This document shows, one piece after another, positions 15,268 through 23,978 of a stretch of 64,000 nt of DNA. Each line of letters starts with the position of its first letter. Within the stretch, counting starts at the first letter, position 1. The stretch is taken from assembly GCA_046350655.1 (NCBI GenBank), contig JAXMAB010000004.1, positions 310,001-374,000 on the forward strand, given 5' to 3'. The translations under genes and the position numbers were made by a program. The stretch comes from JAEUHO01 sp046350655 (lineage in GTDB: Bacteria > Planctomycetota > PLA2 > JAEUHO01). The notes under the pieces are model-generated. The model did not search any database, had not been told where the DNA came from, and was given only the letters and a program-made list of their open reading frames with translations.

Positions 15268-17394
15268 TTGACGCTGGATCCCAAGGACGACTCCGTCGCC
15301 GAGACGCCGAAGGGCAACCCCTTCGACGGCGTGGCGGCGTCGTTCCTCGACGTCCTGGTCCTCTTCCTGCGGACGATCCCGCTGTACCCGGACGGGCACG
15401 GGCGGGTCGTCGCGGTGACGGAGAAGTTCCAGGCGGCGCTGGCCGAGCGCGGGACCGCGACGGTCGTCGAGCCCACCGAGGGCGGCCTGCGCGTGGACGG
15501 CGAGGACCACCCGTCGCTGTCGAACGGCGCGCAGGCGTTCCGCGACGCGCTGGTGCGGACCGCGGTCAGCCGCGTGACGTTCCAGGCCGACGCGCCGCAC
15601 GCGTCGTACGTCGTGTTCGCGCGGTCGCTGCAGCGGAACGCGCGCCTCGCGCAGTCGGGCCACCTGACGTTCACCGACCTGTGGATGGCGCCCCTCGAGG
15701 GGATCGCCGTCGAGGAGCAGACGTTCTCGCGCGAGGACTTCACCGGCGAGCCGACCGACGGCAACACGGTCATCGGCGGCCGGCGCGACGAGGGCGGCGA
15801 GGGCGGCAGCGGGTCCGGCGGCGGGACCGGCGACGGCGTCGGCGCGGGCGACGGGCGCGGGACCGGGCGCGGCGGCGCGGGTCGTGGCGCCGCGCGGGGC
15901 GTCGCGAGCCTCCCGGGCACCGTCGCGGCGCCGGCCGTGGGGGTCGGGGCGGTGCCGACGCCGGCCGTGAAGGCGCCCCCGCGGCGCGGCCGAACCCTGC
16001 GCGCGCTGATCCTCGACGACGCGGACGCCGCGGCGCTGCTCGGGCGCGTCCGCGAGAAGCTCGCGGCGCGGGGCGAGTTCGACGACGGGACGGACGGGCC
16101 GCGGCAGGACGTGCTCGACCACCTGCTGGCGTCGCTGCCCATCGAGGCCCGCCTCGACCTCGGCCGCGGCGTCACGCTGGTGCGCGACGTGCTGCGGCGG
16201 CTCGACGCGTCGCTCGACGGCGCGGGCGGACGGAACGCGCCGGAGATGTCGAGCGCGCTGCTGCGCGCCATGGAGAACGTGTTCCCGGACCGCGTGGGGG
16301 AGCTGCGCGCCATGCCGCTGCCGGCGGTCCCCGCGCCGACCGCCGTCGCCGCGGTCGTGGACCCCGACGAGGCGCAGGCGGCCGAGACGTCCGCCGTCGA
16401 CGACGTCGCCTGGGCCACCGCCGGGCAGCTCGCCCACCTGCCGCCGGCCGCGTTCGACGCCGTCGACGGCATCTCGGACGAGGCGGGCGTGCTGACGCAC
16501 GCGCTCCTCGAGGTCCCGGTGGGCCCGCGGCTCGACGTGCTCCGCGGGCGGCTCGCCGCCGCGCTGCACGACCGCCCGCCGCTCGCGCGGCCGCCGTGCA
16601 TCGTGGACCACCTGCGCGCGGTGCTGGCCGAGCCGCCCGAGAAGCGCGACGGCGTGCGCGTGCGCGCGCTCGCGGGGGCCCTCGAGCAGGCGCGGATCGA
16701 CGTGGCGAACCTGCTCGGCGCCGGCCTCGACCCGGACCTCGTCGTCGCGGCGTTCCCGGCGCTCGCGGCGCCGTTCGTCGCGGCGGGCGGCTCCGTCGGC
16801 TACCTCGCGCGCGCGCTCGGCCGCAGCGCGGTCGTCGCCGCGGGCCCGGAGCTCGTCGCCCCCGACGCGCTGCTCGCCCGCGAGGACCTCGTCCAGCGCG
16901 TGCTCGACGAGCGCACGCGCGACGCGCTGCCGTTCATCGAGCTCATGCTGCCGGCGAAGGACCCGTCCCGCCGGCGCGCGATCCTCGCCTCGCTGCGCCG
17001 CACCGACCTGCCGAGCGTCGCCGCGGTGGCGCTCCGCGTCGCGTCGGAGGCGGCGCTCTCCGACGACTTCCTGCGCGTCCTGTGCGACGACGGGTTCTCG
17101 GGCCGCGACAGCCACCGTGGCGACGAGGAGGCCGTGAAGGCCATCGGCGCGGTGGCCCAGGGCGAGACGGCGGGCGCCGACGCCGTCGCCCGCGCGTACG
17201 CGACGTCCACGCTCGCCGCGTTCAACCCGGCGCTCGCGGGGCCCGTGGTGCGCGCGCTCGCGCGGCGGACGATGCTGGTGTTCGGGGCGCCGAAGGAGGT
17301 GCGCGGCGCGGCCGCGCTCGTCCTCGAGAAGTGGGAGCGCGGCGAGGGTCGCGACGGCTTCGGCCTCGTCCGCGCCGAGGAGGACCGCCCGTGA
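15268..17394 (+). CDS. Large helical-repeat protein, partner of the HD-GYP protein
   Basis: A 708-residue cytoplasmic protein starts at a TTG (15268) after a G-rich stretch; the start is uncertain. An N-terminal domain (about 20-160, FLRTIPLYPDGHGRVVAVTE, then RVTFQADAPHASYVVFARSL) precedes a Gly-rich linker (about 172-215). A long Ala/Leu-rich helical part follows that looks like degenerate HEAT-type repeats. The N-terminal pattern of small-chain repeats is echoed in the next gene (HPRVREACADVATRV), suggesting related domains. Its stop overlaps the HD-GYP gene by 4 bp (GTGA). Function is unknown; a sensory or scaffold role for the HD-GYP protein is inferred. Confidence 0.7.
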   Translation: MTLDPKDDSVAETPKGNPFDGVAASFLDVLVLFLRTIPLYPDGHGRVVAVTEKFQAALAERGTATVVEPTEGGLRVDGEDHPSLSNGAQAFRDALVRTAVSRVTFQADAPHASYVVFARSLQRNARLAQSGHLTFTDLWMAPLEGIAVEEQTFSREDFTGEPTDGNTVIGGRRDEGGEGGSGSGGGTGDGVGAGDGRGTGRGGAGRGAARGVASLPGTVAAPAVGVGAVPTPAVKAPPRRGRTLRALILDDADAAALLGRVREKLAARGEFDDGTDGPRQDVLDHLLASLPIEARLDLGRGVTLVRDVLRRLDASLDGAGGRNAPEMSSALLRAMENVFPDRVGELRAMPLPAVPAPTAVAAVVDPDEAQAAETSAVDDVAWATAGQLAHLPPAAFDAVDGISDEAGVLTHALLEVPVGPRLDVLRGRLAAALHDRPPLARPPCIVDHLRAVLAEPPEKRDGVRVRALAGALEQARIDVANLLGAGLDPDLVVAAFPALAAPFVAAGGSVGYLARALGRSAVVAAGPELVAPDALLAREDLVQRVLDERTRDALPFIELMLPAKDPSRRRAILASLRRTDLPSVAAVALRVASEAALSDDFLRVLCDDGFSGRDSHRGDEEAVKAIGAVAQGETAGADAVARAYATSTLAAFNPALAGPVVRALARRTMLVFGAPKEVRGAAALVLEKWERGEGRDGFGLVRAEEDRP

Positions 17395-18833
17395 CGTCGC
17401 CCGCCACCCCGACCGGCGTCACCGCCGTCGTCGAGCGCCTCCTGTTCGCGCTGGTGAACGCCCAGCTCCACGGCCCGGTCCACCCGCGCGTGCGCGAGGC
17501 CTGCGCCGACGTGGCGACCCGCGTCGCGGAGCACTGCGCGCCCCACGGCACCCGCGCGGTGCTCCTCGGCGTCGCCGGCGACCAGATCGTCGTGGACGGC
17601 CGGCCCGTGCTCGGCGCGAGCCTGTTCGCCAAGCGCCTCCTGCAGCGCATCGAGAGCCGCGGGGCGGGCGGCGTCGAGCTCGACGCGTCGGTCACGGCGG
17701 ACGACGTCGTCGGTCTCGTGGACGTGCTCGCGCGGCGCGTCTCGACGCCCGACCTCGTCGCGGCCGCCCACGAGCTCGCGCAGCGCGGCGTCCACGGCGT
17801 CAAGCTGGTCCCGCCCTACGCCGGCGGCGCCGACGCCGAGGCGTCGCCGGGCGCGGGCGGCGCGGCGGGCGACGGCGCGGCCGGCGACGACGCGGCCGTC
17901 GGCCCGGGCACCGAGGGCGAGCGCGCGGTCGTCGCGCTGCACCAGTCCACGGTGGACCTGCTGCAGGGCCTGACCATCGCCGCGTGCCAGGGCCGGGAGC
18001 TCGACATCGCGCCGGTCTCCGCGATCGTGGACCGGATGGTCGCGAGCCTCGAGCGCGACGCGGGCTTCCTCCACGCGCTGGCCCACTACCCCGAGTACGA
18101 CTTCTTCACGTTCGGGCACTCCATCCGCGTCGGGCTCATCGCCATCGACGTCGTCCGCCGCTCGACCGACGACCCCGACCTCGTGCACCGCGTGGGCTGC
18201 GCCGGCCTCCTGCACGACGTCGGCAAGTCGCTGGTGCGCTGGGACGTGCTGCACAAGCGCGGCCCGCTCGACGCGGACGAGAAGCGCGAGATGCAGCGCC
18301 ACTCGGTGCTCGGCGCGGGCATCCTGCTCGCGAACAAGACCTCCGACCCGCTGGCCGTCGCGGCGGCCTACGGCCACCACTGCGACATGTGCGGCGGCGG
18401 GTACCCCCGCACCTGCGGCGAGTACGAGCAGGGCCTCGTCACGCGGCTCGTGAAGATCTGCGACGTCTACGAGGCGCTCACCGCGGTCCGGCCGTACAAG
18501 CCCTCCATGACGCCGGCCCGCGCGTTCCGCACCATGCTCGGGATGAAGGGGCACTTCGACGAGGAGCTCCTCGCGCACTTCATCCGCAGCGTCGGCGTCT
18601 ACCCCGCGGGCACGCGCGTCCGCCTCGACGACGGCAGCGTGGGCCGCGTCGTGCGGCAGACCGAGGACCTCCGGCGCCCGGTGGTGGACGTCCTCGAGGT
18701 CGACGGCGGCCCGGTCGCCGGCGACGACCGGCGCCGCGTGGACCTGTCCGTCGCGCCCGTCGACGGCCCGTCGACCGTCGTCCGCGCCCTCGACCTCGCC
18801 CCCGTCGGCACGGTCGCACCCGCGGGCGCGTAG
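17391..18833 (+). CDS. HD-GYP domain protein (cyclic di-GMP phosphodiesterase-like)
   Basis: The protein has 480 residues, starting at a GTG overlapping the upstream stop. The N-terminal part (about 10-145) is similar in style to the upstream protein's start. The HD-GYP domain fills about 205-400: GHSIRVGLIA, the metal-binding LLHDVGK (HD at 275-276), and HHCDMCGGGYP (329-339). The latter stands where HD-GYP enzymes usually have HHExxxGxGYP; here Glu is replaced by Cys. KICDVYEALTAVRPYK, also typical, follows. It probably binds or hydrolyses cyclic di-GMP, but the changed motif leaves activity open. A C-terminal small beta domain (about 400-460) follows. Confidence 0.85.
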   Translation: MTSPATPTGVTAVVERLLFALVNAQLHGPVHPRVREACADVATRVAEHCAPHGTRAVLLGVAGDQIVVDGRPVLGASLFAKRLLQRIESRGAGGVELDASVTADDVVGLVDVLARRVSTPDLVAAAHELAQRGVHGVKLVPPYAGGADAEASPGAGGAAGDGAAGDDAAVGPGTEGERAVVALHQSTVDLLQGLTIAACQGRELDIAPVSAIVDRMVASLERDAGFLHALAHYPEYDFFTFGHSIRVGLIAIDVVRRSTDDPDLVHRVGCAGLLHDVGKSLVRWDVLHKRGPLDADEKREMQRHSVLGAGILLANKTSDPLAVAAAYGHHCDMCGGGYPRTCGEYEQGLVTRLVKICDVYEALTAVRPYKPSMTPARAFRTMLGMKGHFDEELLAHFIRSVGVYPAGTRVRLDDGSVGRVVRQTEDLRRPVVDVLEVDGGPVAGDDRRRVDLSVAPVDGPSTVVRALDLAPVGTVAPAGA

Positions 18834-18853
18834 CCGTCGGGAGGCCGGGCGGG

Positions 18854-18859
18854 TACAAG
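18854..18859 (+). promoter_or_regulatory. -10 box, leaderless geometry
   Basis: TACAAG (last base off consensus) is followed by 6 nt and the ATG at 18866. Confidence 0.45.
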
Positions 18860-18865
18860 GCGGGG

Positions 18866-19630
18866 ATGGAACGTCCGTGGGGCCGCACCCTGCGCGCCGT
18901 CGCGCTCCTCGTCTTCTGCGCGACGGCCTTCGTCCCCCTGCACGCCTGCCGCGCGCGGCCGCCCACCGCCCGGCGCGACGCGATCCCGCCGTCGGGCCGG
19001 ACGTACGTGCCGGCGCGCGTCGTGGCCGAGGCCGCCCACGCGGCGGGGCCCCGCGGGCCGCTCGAGTTCCTCTGGACCGTCCGCAACGTCTATCCGTACC
19101 TGCTCGCGCCCGCGTGGGCGGCGCTCCTCCTCCTCGCCGAGCTCGGCGGCCGGCGGGGCCGGGCCGCGGCCGGCGTCCTCGCCGTCGCGCTCGCCGCCGG
19201 CGTCGCGGCGTTCGAGTACCGCTACATCCGCGCCGACTACACGGGCGTCCTCCCGGCGTCGGTGCGCGGGCCGGAGCAGGTCGCGGCCTGGGCCGTCGTC
19301 GTGGTCGTCCTGTTCGCGCGTCGTCGCGGCCGCCGGCTCCTCGACCCCGAGGCCGCGGTCTCCGCGCAGGCCCTGCTCGCGTTCCTCCACGCGTGGACGT
19401 TCCCCGCCGCCGACCTCCGGCGCCACCTCGCCTCGGGCCACGCGCTCGGCCCCGTGCTCGACGTCCTCGCCGCGAACTACCAGCCCGGGTTCCTCGTGGC
19501 GGCCGCGTCCCTGCTCGCGGTCGCGGCCCCCGCGTACCTCCGGGTCGTCCCGAGCCCGGACGGCGTCCCCGTCGCGCGCGCGACCGCGCCGCCCGCCGGC
19601 GCGGCCGCGCCGGGCCCGGACGTCCGGTAG
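18866..19630 (+). CDS. Hypothetical polytopic membrane protein
   Basis: The protein has 254 residues. An N-terminal hydrophobic segment (about 9-27) ends near a Cys (HAC). At least four more membrane segments are visible (for example YLLAPAWAALLLLAEL, AAAGVLAVALAAGVAAFEY and VAAWAVVVVVLFA). The C-terminus is a Pro/Ala-rich tail. I recognise no family. Upstream is an HD-GYP gene in the same orientation, 32 bp away but with its own -10 box. Its stop codon overlaps the -10 box of the next gene. Confidence 0.65.
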   Translation: MERPWGRTLRAVALLVFCATAFVPLHACRARPPTARRDAIPPSGRTYVPARVVAEAAHAAGPRGPLEFLWTVRNVYPYLLAPAWAALLLLAELGGRRGRAAAGVLAVALAAGVAAFEYRYIRADYTGVLPASVRGPEQVAAWAVVVVVLFARRRGRRLLDPEAAVSAQALLAFLHAWTFPAADLRRHLASGHALGPVLDVLAANYQPGFLVAAASLLAVAAPAYLRVVPSPDGVPVARATAPPAGAAAPGPDVR

Positions 19631-19633
19631 GAT
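19628..19633 (+). promoter_or_regulatory. -10 box, near-leaderless, overlapping a stop codon
   Basis: TAGGAT overlaps the TAG stop of the upstream gene and is followed by 7 nt and the ATG at 19641. Confidence 0.55.
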
Positions 19634-19640
19634 CCGGCGC

Positions 19641-21023
19641 ATGGGCCCTCCGACCCCCCGCCGCCGGGCACGGCGCGTCGCCGTCCTCGTCGCCGCGTTC
19701 GTGCTCGCGAGCGCCGCCGCGCCGGCGGCCCGCGCCGACTTCGAGAGCGCGAAGAAGCACTTCGCGGACAACGTGAAGGCCCCGGACTGGAAGGCCCGGC
19801 GCAGCGCGTACGGCGCCTTCCAGGACCACGACGGGGGCCCGGCCGCCGCCACGATCCTCGCCGCCACCGCGACCGAGACGCACCCGGTCGTGCTCGCCGC
19901 CGCCGCCGACACGCTCGCGCGCTTCCGCTCCGACGGGGCGCGCCAGGCGCTGCTCGCGTCGTTCAAGGGCAAGGGGACCGAGCGGATCGTCGCCGCGCAC
20001 GCGCTCCGCGGCGTCCGCGGCGCCGAGGTCGACGCCGCGCTCGTGGCCGCGCTCGCCGACGCGCCCCCGAACGTGGCGCTGCTCGCGGCGGCCGCCCTCG
20101 GCACGCCGGGCCGCACCGGCGCGCCCGCCGCGCTCGCGGCCGCGCTCGCCGCGGACGCGCCGGTCGTGCGGTCCGCGGCCGCGCGGGCCCTCGGGACGCT
20201 CGGCGACCGCGCCGCGGTGGGGCCGCTCGTCGCGCGGCTCGCGACCGAGAAGGGGCGCGTCCGCGGCGACGTGATCGCCGCGCTCGAGGCGATCACGCGG
20301 CAGGCCCTCGGCGACGCCCCCGCGGCGTGGGCCGCCGTCGCGGCCGGCACCGACCCGAAGCTCGTCGAGGCGAAGCCCGCGCGGCCGCCGACGTGCTTCG
20401 GGATCCCGGTCACCGGCGAGCGCGTCGTCTTCGTGATCGACCGCAGCCTGCAGATGGACGACCCGCACGCGCTCACGGGCGAAGCGGGTCGCGAGCGCCT
20501 CCAGGCCCTCTGCACGCCGCCCGACGGCGAGCGCATCCCCTGGCGGCAGCTCAAGTCGCGACGGCAGCTGGCCCAGGCGCACGTCCGTCACGCCGTGCTC
20601 GGCCTCCCGGCGTCGGCGCGGTTCGAGGTGATCGTCTTCGCGGAGGACGTGGCGGGCGTCTTCGGCAAGAAGCTCGTCCCGCCCAACGCCGCGTCCGAGA
20701 AGGCCCTCGACGACGCGTTCGGCAAGCTCCAGACCGACGACGGCATCAACGTCTGGGAGGCCCTCCTCGCGGCGCTCGACCTCGGCGGCCCCACGGACGA
20801 CAAGGCGCTCAAGGCCGGCCCGGACCAGATCCTCCTCGTCCTCAACAACGTCCCCACGAAGGGCGACGTGACCGACCCGGACGCCGTCGAGAAGGGCATC
20901 GCGTTCCGCGCCCGCACCCGCGGCGTCCCGATCTCCGTCGTGGACCTGGGCGCCCACCGGCAGCTCCTCGCCGAGGGGATCGCCAAGGGCACCGGCGGGA
21001 CCTACCTCGACCTGACGAAGTAG
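19641..21023 (+). CDS. Exported HEAT-repeat plus VWA-domain protein
   Basis: The 460-residue protein has a signal peptide (about 1-32, Arg-rich start, AARA cleavage). HEAT-like repeats follow (about 45-225; ADAPVVRSAAARALGTLGDR is a clear unit), then a von Willebrand A domain (about 255-460). Its first strand reads RVVFVIDRSLQMDD. The canonical MIDAS DxSxS is changed to DRSLQM, so the second Ser is lost and metal binding is doubtful. The end VVDLGAHRQLLAEGIAKGTGG is typical of VWA. A periplasmic or surface interaction role is likely. It is followed in the same direction by another exported HEAT-like protein. Confidence 0.8.
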   Translation: MGPPTPRRRARRVAVLVAAFVLASAAAPAARADFESAKKHFADNVKAPDWKARRSAYGAFQDHDGGPAAATILAATATETHPVVLAAAADTLARFRSDGARQALLASFKGKGTERIVAAHALRGVRGAEVDAALVAALADAPPNVALLAAAALGTPGRTGAPAALAAALAADAPVVRSAAARALGTLGDRAAVGPLVARLATEKGRVRGDVIAALEAITRQALGDAPAAWAAVAAGTDPKLVEAKPARPPTCFGIPVTGERVVFVIDRSLQMDDPHALTGEAGRERLQALCTPPDGERIPWRQLKSRRQLAQAHVRHAVLGLPASARFEVIVFAEDVAGVFGKKLVPPNAASEKALDDAFGKLQTDDGINVWEALLAALDLGGPTDDKALKAGPDQILLVLNNVPTKGDVTDPDAVEKGIAFRARTRGVPISVVDLGAHRQLLAEGIAKGTGGTYLDLTK

Positions 21024-21088
21024 GCCGGACCCGGCGCCGCCGTCGCCCCGGTGCTACGCTGCACGGAGGTCCCCGGGAGGTGCTCGCC

Positions 21089-21991
21089 GTGCGTCTCGCC
21101 CGCCCCGTCCTCGCGTTCGCGCTGCTCACGTCCGTCGCGTCGGCGGCCCGCGCCGAGGAACCCGCGAAGGAGGCGGCGCCGAAGCCGGTGCCGCCGCTCG
21201 CGACCACCGCGGAGGCGAAGGCCGCCATCGCCGCGTTCAAGGCGGAGTTCAAGGGCAAGGACACGGCGAAGAAGGCCGACGCCGTGGACGTGCTCGGCCC
21301 GGTGAACCACCCGTTCGTCGTGGACGAGCTCGTGAAGGTCACGAAGCACAAGGACCCCGAGCTCCGCGCGGCCGCCTACCAGAACCTCGAGCGCCAGCGC
21401 GCGATCCCCGACGTCGCGGGCAAGGCCGTGATGAGCGGCCTCGACTTCAAGTCGAAGGACGTCGAGACGATCACGCACGTCATCGACACCGTCGAGGCGC
21501 TCCGCCACCGCGGCGCGCTCCCCGTCCTGCTCGCCCTGTGCCGGCACGAGGACCATGCCGTCGTCCGCGCCGCGCTCGACGCGATCGGCGACCTCAAGGA
21601 CGTGCGCGCGCTCGACGCCGTGCTCGAGCTCGTGAAGGAGCTGAAGGTGGACGAGGGCGTCAAGTGGGACGGCGCGGAGGCCCACGTCGACACCGGCGCC
21701 GCGGGCAACGCCGACCAGCAGGCGGCCGAGGCCGCCGCGAAGGCCGCGTCGAACGGCGGCGCCCGCAAGGGCAAGGCCGCGGCCCGCCGGATGCGCTCCG
21801 CCGGCGAGATCGTCTACCTCGTCCTCAAGGACCTGACCGGCGAGTCGTTCTCGTCCGGAAAGGACGCGCGCGCGTGGGCCGAGAAGCACAAGGACGCGCT
21901 GGCCGTGAAGAAGAAGGCCCTCGACGACGAGCAGAAGCAGCAGGAGGAGGCCGGCAAGGCGGCCCTCGCCGCGGCCAAGGCCGGCAAGTAG
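21089..21991 (+). CDS. Exported HEAT-repeat-like protein
   Basis: The protein has 300 residues from the GTG at 21089, chosen for GGGAGG about 8 nt upstream; a TACGCT box lies at 21055-21060. It has a signal peptide (about 1-23, SAARAEE) and a Lys/Ala-rich helical body with HEAT-like units (HKDPELRAAAYQNLER, HEDHAVVRAALDAIGDLKD). The tail is charged and Lys/Glu/Ala-rich, probably a coiled coil. It resembles its upstream neighbour without the VWA domain. No catalytic motif is seen. Confidence 0.72.
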   Translation: MRLARPVLAFALLTSVASAARAEEPAKEAAPKPVPPLATTAEAKAAIAAFKAEFKGKDTAKKADAVDVLGPVNHPFVVDELVKVTKHKDPELRAAAYQNLERQRAIPDVAGKAVMSGLDFKSKDVETITHVIDTVEALRHRGALPVLLALCRHEDHAVVRAALDAIGDLKDVRALDAVLELVKELKVDEGVKWDGAEAHVDTGAAGNADQQAAEAAAKAASNGGARKGKAAARRMRSAGEIVYLVLKDLTGESFSSGKDARAWAEKHKDALAVKKKALDDEQKQQEEAGKAALAAAKAGK

Positions 21992-22076
21992 GGGGCGCGG
22001 GCGTCACACGCGCGCGGCGCCCGACGACCCGACCCGAGACCCGGCGACTCCCGGCGACGCGGAGTCCGGCGCCGGT

Positions 22077-22116
22077 ACGCGAGGCCCGGTTCGCGGCCCC
22101 CGGGACGCGAGGCCCG
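22077..22116 (+). repeat. Two direct copies of the GCGAGGCCCG arm
   Basis: ACGCGAGGCCCG at 22077-22088 and GACGCGAGGCCCG at 22104-22116 lie head-to-tail in the 225-bp gap (21992-22216) between convergent genes. No gene is seen in that gap. Confidence 0.65.
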
Positions 22117-22216
22117 CTGCGGAGGCGTCGGCGCGCGGCTCGGCCCGTCGCGAGCGGCCCGTCGCGGTCGGCGGCGGTCCGATCGGTCGCGAGGCCGGGT
22201 CGCCGCCGGGCGGCGG

Positions 22217-22450
22217 TCAGTCGCCGTCGTCGCCGATGGCCTCGACGGGGCAGCCTTCCTTCGCCTCGTAGCAGAGCGCCTTGTCTTCCTCGGTGGTCGG
22301 CTGCTTGTAGACGAAGGAGTAGCCGCGCTCGTCGTTCCGCTTGAAGAAGTCGGGCGCGGTCTCGCGGCAGGCATCGCAGTCGATGCACTGGTCGTCGACG
22401 TAGAACTTGCCCAGGACGTTCTCGGCGAGGCGGTTCTGCTTGTCAGCCAT
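22217..22450 (-). CDS. Single [4Fe-4S] ferredoxin
   Basis: The protein has 77 residues from the ATG at 22450 (MADKQNRLAENVLG); an upstream in-frame start would add ten residues without similarity. The cluster ligands are CIDCDAC (three Cys) and the Cys of GCPVEAI, so one [4Fe-4S] cluster in a single-cluster ferredoxin fold. The middle segment (FKRNDERGYSFVYKQP) replaces the second cluster region, as in the ferredoxins of the Thermotoga/Fd-like small class. It is a soluble electron carrier. No partner oxidoreductase lies beside it. Confidence 0.9.
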   Translation of the reverse strand: MADKQNRLAENVLGKFYVDDQCIDCDACRETAPDFFKRNDERGYSFVYKQPTTEEDKALCYEAKEGCPVEAIGDDGD

Positions 22451-22573
22451 GTCGTTCGCACCCGGCGGTTGGGCGCGCAACGTACGGCCGCGCCCGGCGC
22501 CCGTCGCGAGATTGCCGGGGTGGAACCGCCCCCCGCCGGCCCGGGGCCCCGGGGGCCCGCCGGCGGCTTCCCG

Positions 22574-22590
22574 CGGGCCTCGCGTCCCGG
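22574..22590 (+). repeat. Half copy of the palindromic repeat touching a promoter
   Basis: CGGGCCTCGCGTCCCGG ends directly at the TACCGT -10 box of the following small membrane protein gene. Confidence 0.55.
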
Positions 22591-22596
22591 TACCGT
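22591..22596 (+). promoter_or_regulatory. -10 box, leaderless geometry
   Basis: TACCGT is followed by 6 nt and the ATG at 22603. Confidence 0.55.
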
Positions 22597-22602
22597 CGGG
22601 CC

Positions 22603-22809
22603 ATGTCCGTCGAACCCCGCTTCGTCGTCCAGGTCGGCCGCTCGTTCTCGTGGCGCGCGGCCCTCGGCTTCGCCGGGGCGCTCTGCTGCGGGGCGGGCCT
22701 CGCGGTCATCCTCTGGCCGCAGGTCCTCGCCTACGCCGTCGGCGGCATGTTCCTCGCGCTCGGCGGCACGATGCTGCTGTCGGCGCTCGCGGCCCGCGCC
22801 CGGCGCTGA
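22603..22809 (+). CDS. Small two-helix membrane protein
   Basis: The protein has 68 residues with two hydrophobic helices (about 19-37 and 42-64) joined by a short turn, flanked by basic residues. It diverges from the ferredoxin gene and converges on the carbamoyltransferase gene. I do not recognise a family. Support comes from the leaderless promoter and the clear membrane pattern. Confidence 0.6.
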   Translation: MSVEPRFVVQVGRSFSWRAALGFAGALCCGAGLAVILWPQVLAYAVGGMFLALGGTMLLSALAARARR

Positions 22810-22849
22810 CGCCGGCCGGCTCCGGCCACGGTCCGGACCGGCCGGACGG

Positions 22850-23854
22850 CTACGCGAGGACCTCGGCGAACAGCGCGCGCTGGATGTGGAGGCGGTTGCC
22901 CGCCTGGCGGATCACGAGGCTGCTCGGCGCGTCCACGACCGCGTCGTCCACCTCGACGTTGCGGCGGACGGGCATCGCGTGCAGGAAGCGGCCCGACTGC
23001 GTCTTCGCCATCAGGTCCGTCGTGATGCGGCGGTCGGTGTGGCGGCTGCGGAGCAGGCGCTCCTCGTCGGGCCGGCCGTGGAGGTTCGTCGCGCCCCACG
23101 ACGCGGCGTAGACCGCGTGCGCGCCCGTCACGGCGTCGGCGAGGTCCGGCGTGAACCGCACCGTGCCGCCGTGCTCGCGCGCGTTCCGCTGCACGACGTC
23201 GAGGACGCCGTGGTCGAGGTCGTAGCCCTCGGGGTGGCAGATCGTGAGGTTCATGCCGAGCTTGGCGGCCATCAGCGCGGCGCCGTGGGGGACGGCCAGG
23301 GGGCGCGCGGTGGGGCTGTAGACCCACGTGAGCGCGAGCTTGCGGCCGCGGAGGTCGCCGAACTCCTCCTCGAGCGTGAGCGCGTCGCCCCACGCCTGGC
23401 ACGGGTGCTCGAGCACGCTCTCCATGTTGAAGATCGGGACCGACGAGTGCTTCTGGAAGGAGACGAGGACGAGGTCGCGGCGCTCCATGGCCCAGTCGTC
23501 GTGGCGGGCGAGCGAGCGGATCGCGATGGCGTCGGCGTACTCGGAGAGCACGCGCGCGGCGTCCTTGACGTGCTCCTCGGCGGCGCCCGCCATGACGGCG
23601 CCGTCGCGCAGCTCGAGGTTCCAGATGTCGCGCTCGGCGGTGAGGTCGATGACCGTGCCGCCGAGGCTCGAGAAGGCGATCGCGAACGAGGCGCGCGTGC
23701 GGAGCGACGGGTTGAAGAACACCATGGCCAGGGCGCGGCCCTGGAGCGGCATCCCGAACCCCTCGGCCTTCATGGCGTGGGCCCGCGAGATCGCGTAGCG
23801 GATCTCGTCGGGAGTGAACGTGTCGAGCGTGACGACGTCGCGGCCCTGGATCAT
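22850..23854 (-). CDS. N-acetylornithine-type carbamoyltransferase
   Basis: The protein has 334 residues. The carbamoyl-phosphate site is FFNPSLRTRASF (about 46-57), the FxNPSxRTRxSF form seen in N-acetylornithine and N-succinylornithine carbamoyltransferases rather than the FxxxSTRT of ordinary OTCase or ATCase. HPCQAWGD is the second conserved motif, followed by the TWVYSPTARPLAVPHGA region. It would make N-acetylcitrulline (or the succinyl form) from carbamoyl phosphate, a step of the alternative arginine pathway. GGAGG lies about 6 nt before its ATG. No other arg gene is adjacent. Acetyl versus succinyl specificity cannot be settled by eye. Confidence 0.85.
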   Translation of the reverse strand: MIQGRDVVTLDTFTPDEIRYAISRAHAMKAEGFGMPLQGRALAMVFFNPSLRTRASFAIAFSSLGGTVIDLTAERDIWNLELRDGAVMAGAAEEHVKDAARVLSEYADAIAIRSLARHDDWAMERRDLVLVSFQKHSSVPIFNMESVLEHPCQAWGDALTLEEEFGDLRGRKLALTWVYSPTARPLAVPHGAALMAAKLGMNLTICHPEGYDLDHGVLDVVQRNAREHGGTVRFTPDLADAVTGAHAVYAASWGATNLHGRPDEERLLRSRHTDRRITTDLMAKTQSGRFLHAMPVRRNVEVDDAVVDAPSSLVIRQAGNRLHIQRALFAEVLA

Positions 23855-23966
23855 CGGGACCTCCGCCGGGGGGCGGCGGCAGGGTATCAGCGTCCGGCCG
23901 CCGCAAGTACGTCGGGGCGGAGGTCCGGGCGCGGACGGGGGGGCTCCCGCGGCTGCGGCGCCCGGC

Positions 23967-23972
23967 TACAAT
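23967..23972 (+). promoter_or_regulatory. -10 box, leaderless geometry (best example)
   Basis: TACAAT is followed by exactly 6 nt (CCGCCC) and the ATG at 23979. No Shine-Dalgarno sequence is present between them. Confidence 0.65.
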
Positions 23973-23978
23973 CCGCCC

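Noticed and set aside
9856..17115. A 2419-codon minus-strand open frame
   Set aside because: It is an antisense shadow of the multihaem cytochrome and helical-repeat genes, low in hydrophobic segments and rich in Arg/His/Ala; the true kbl gene lies in another frame.
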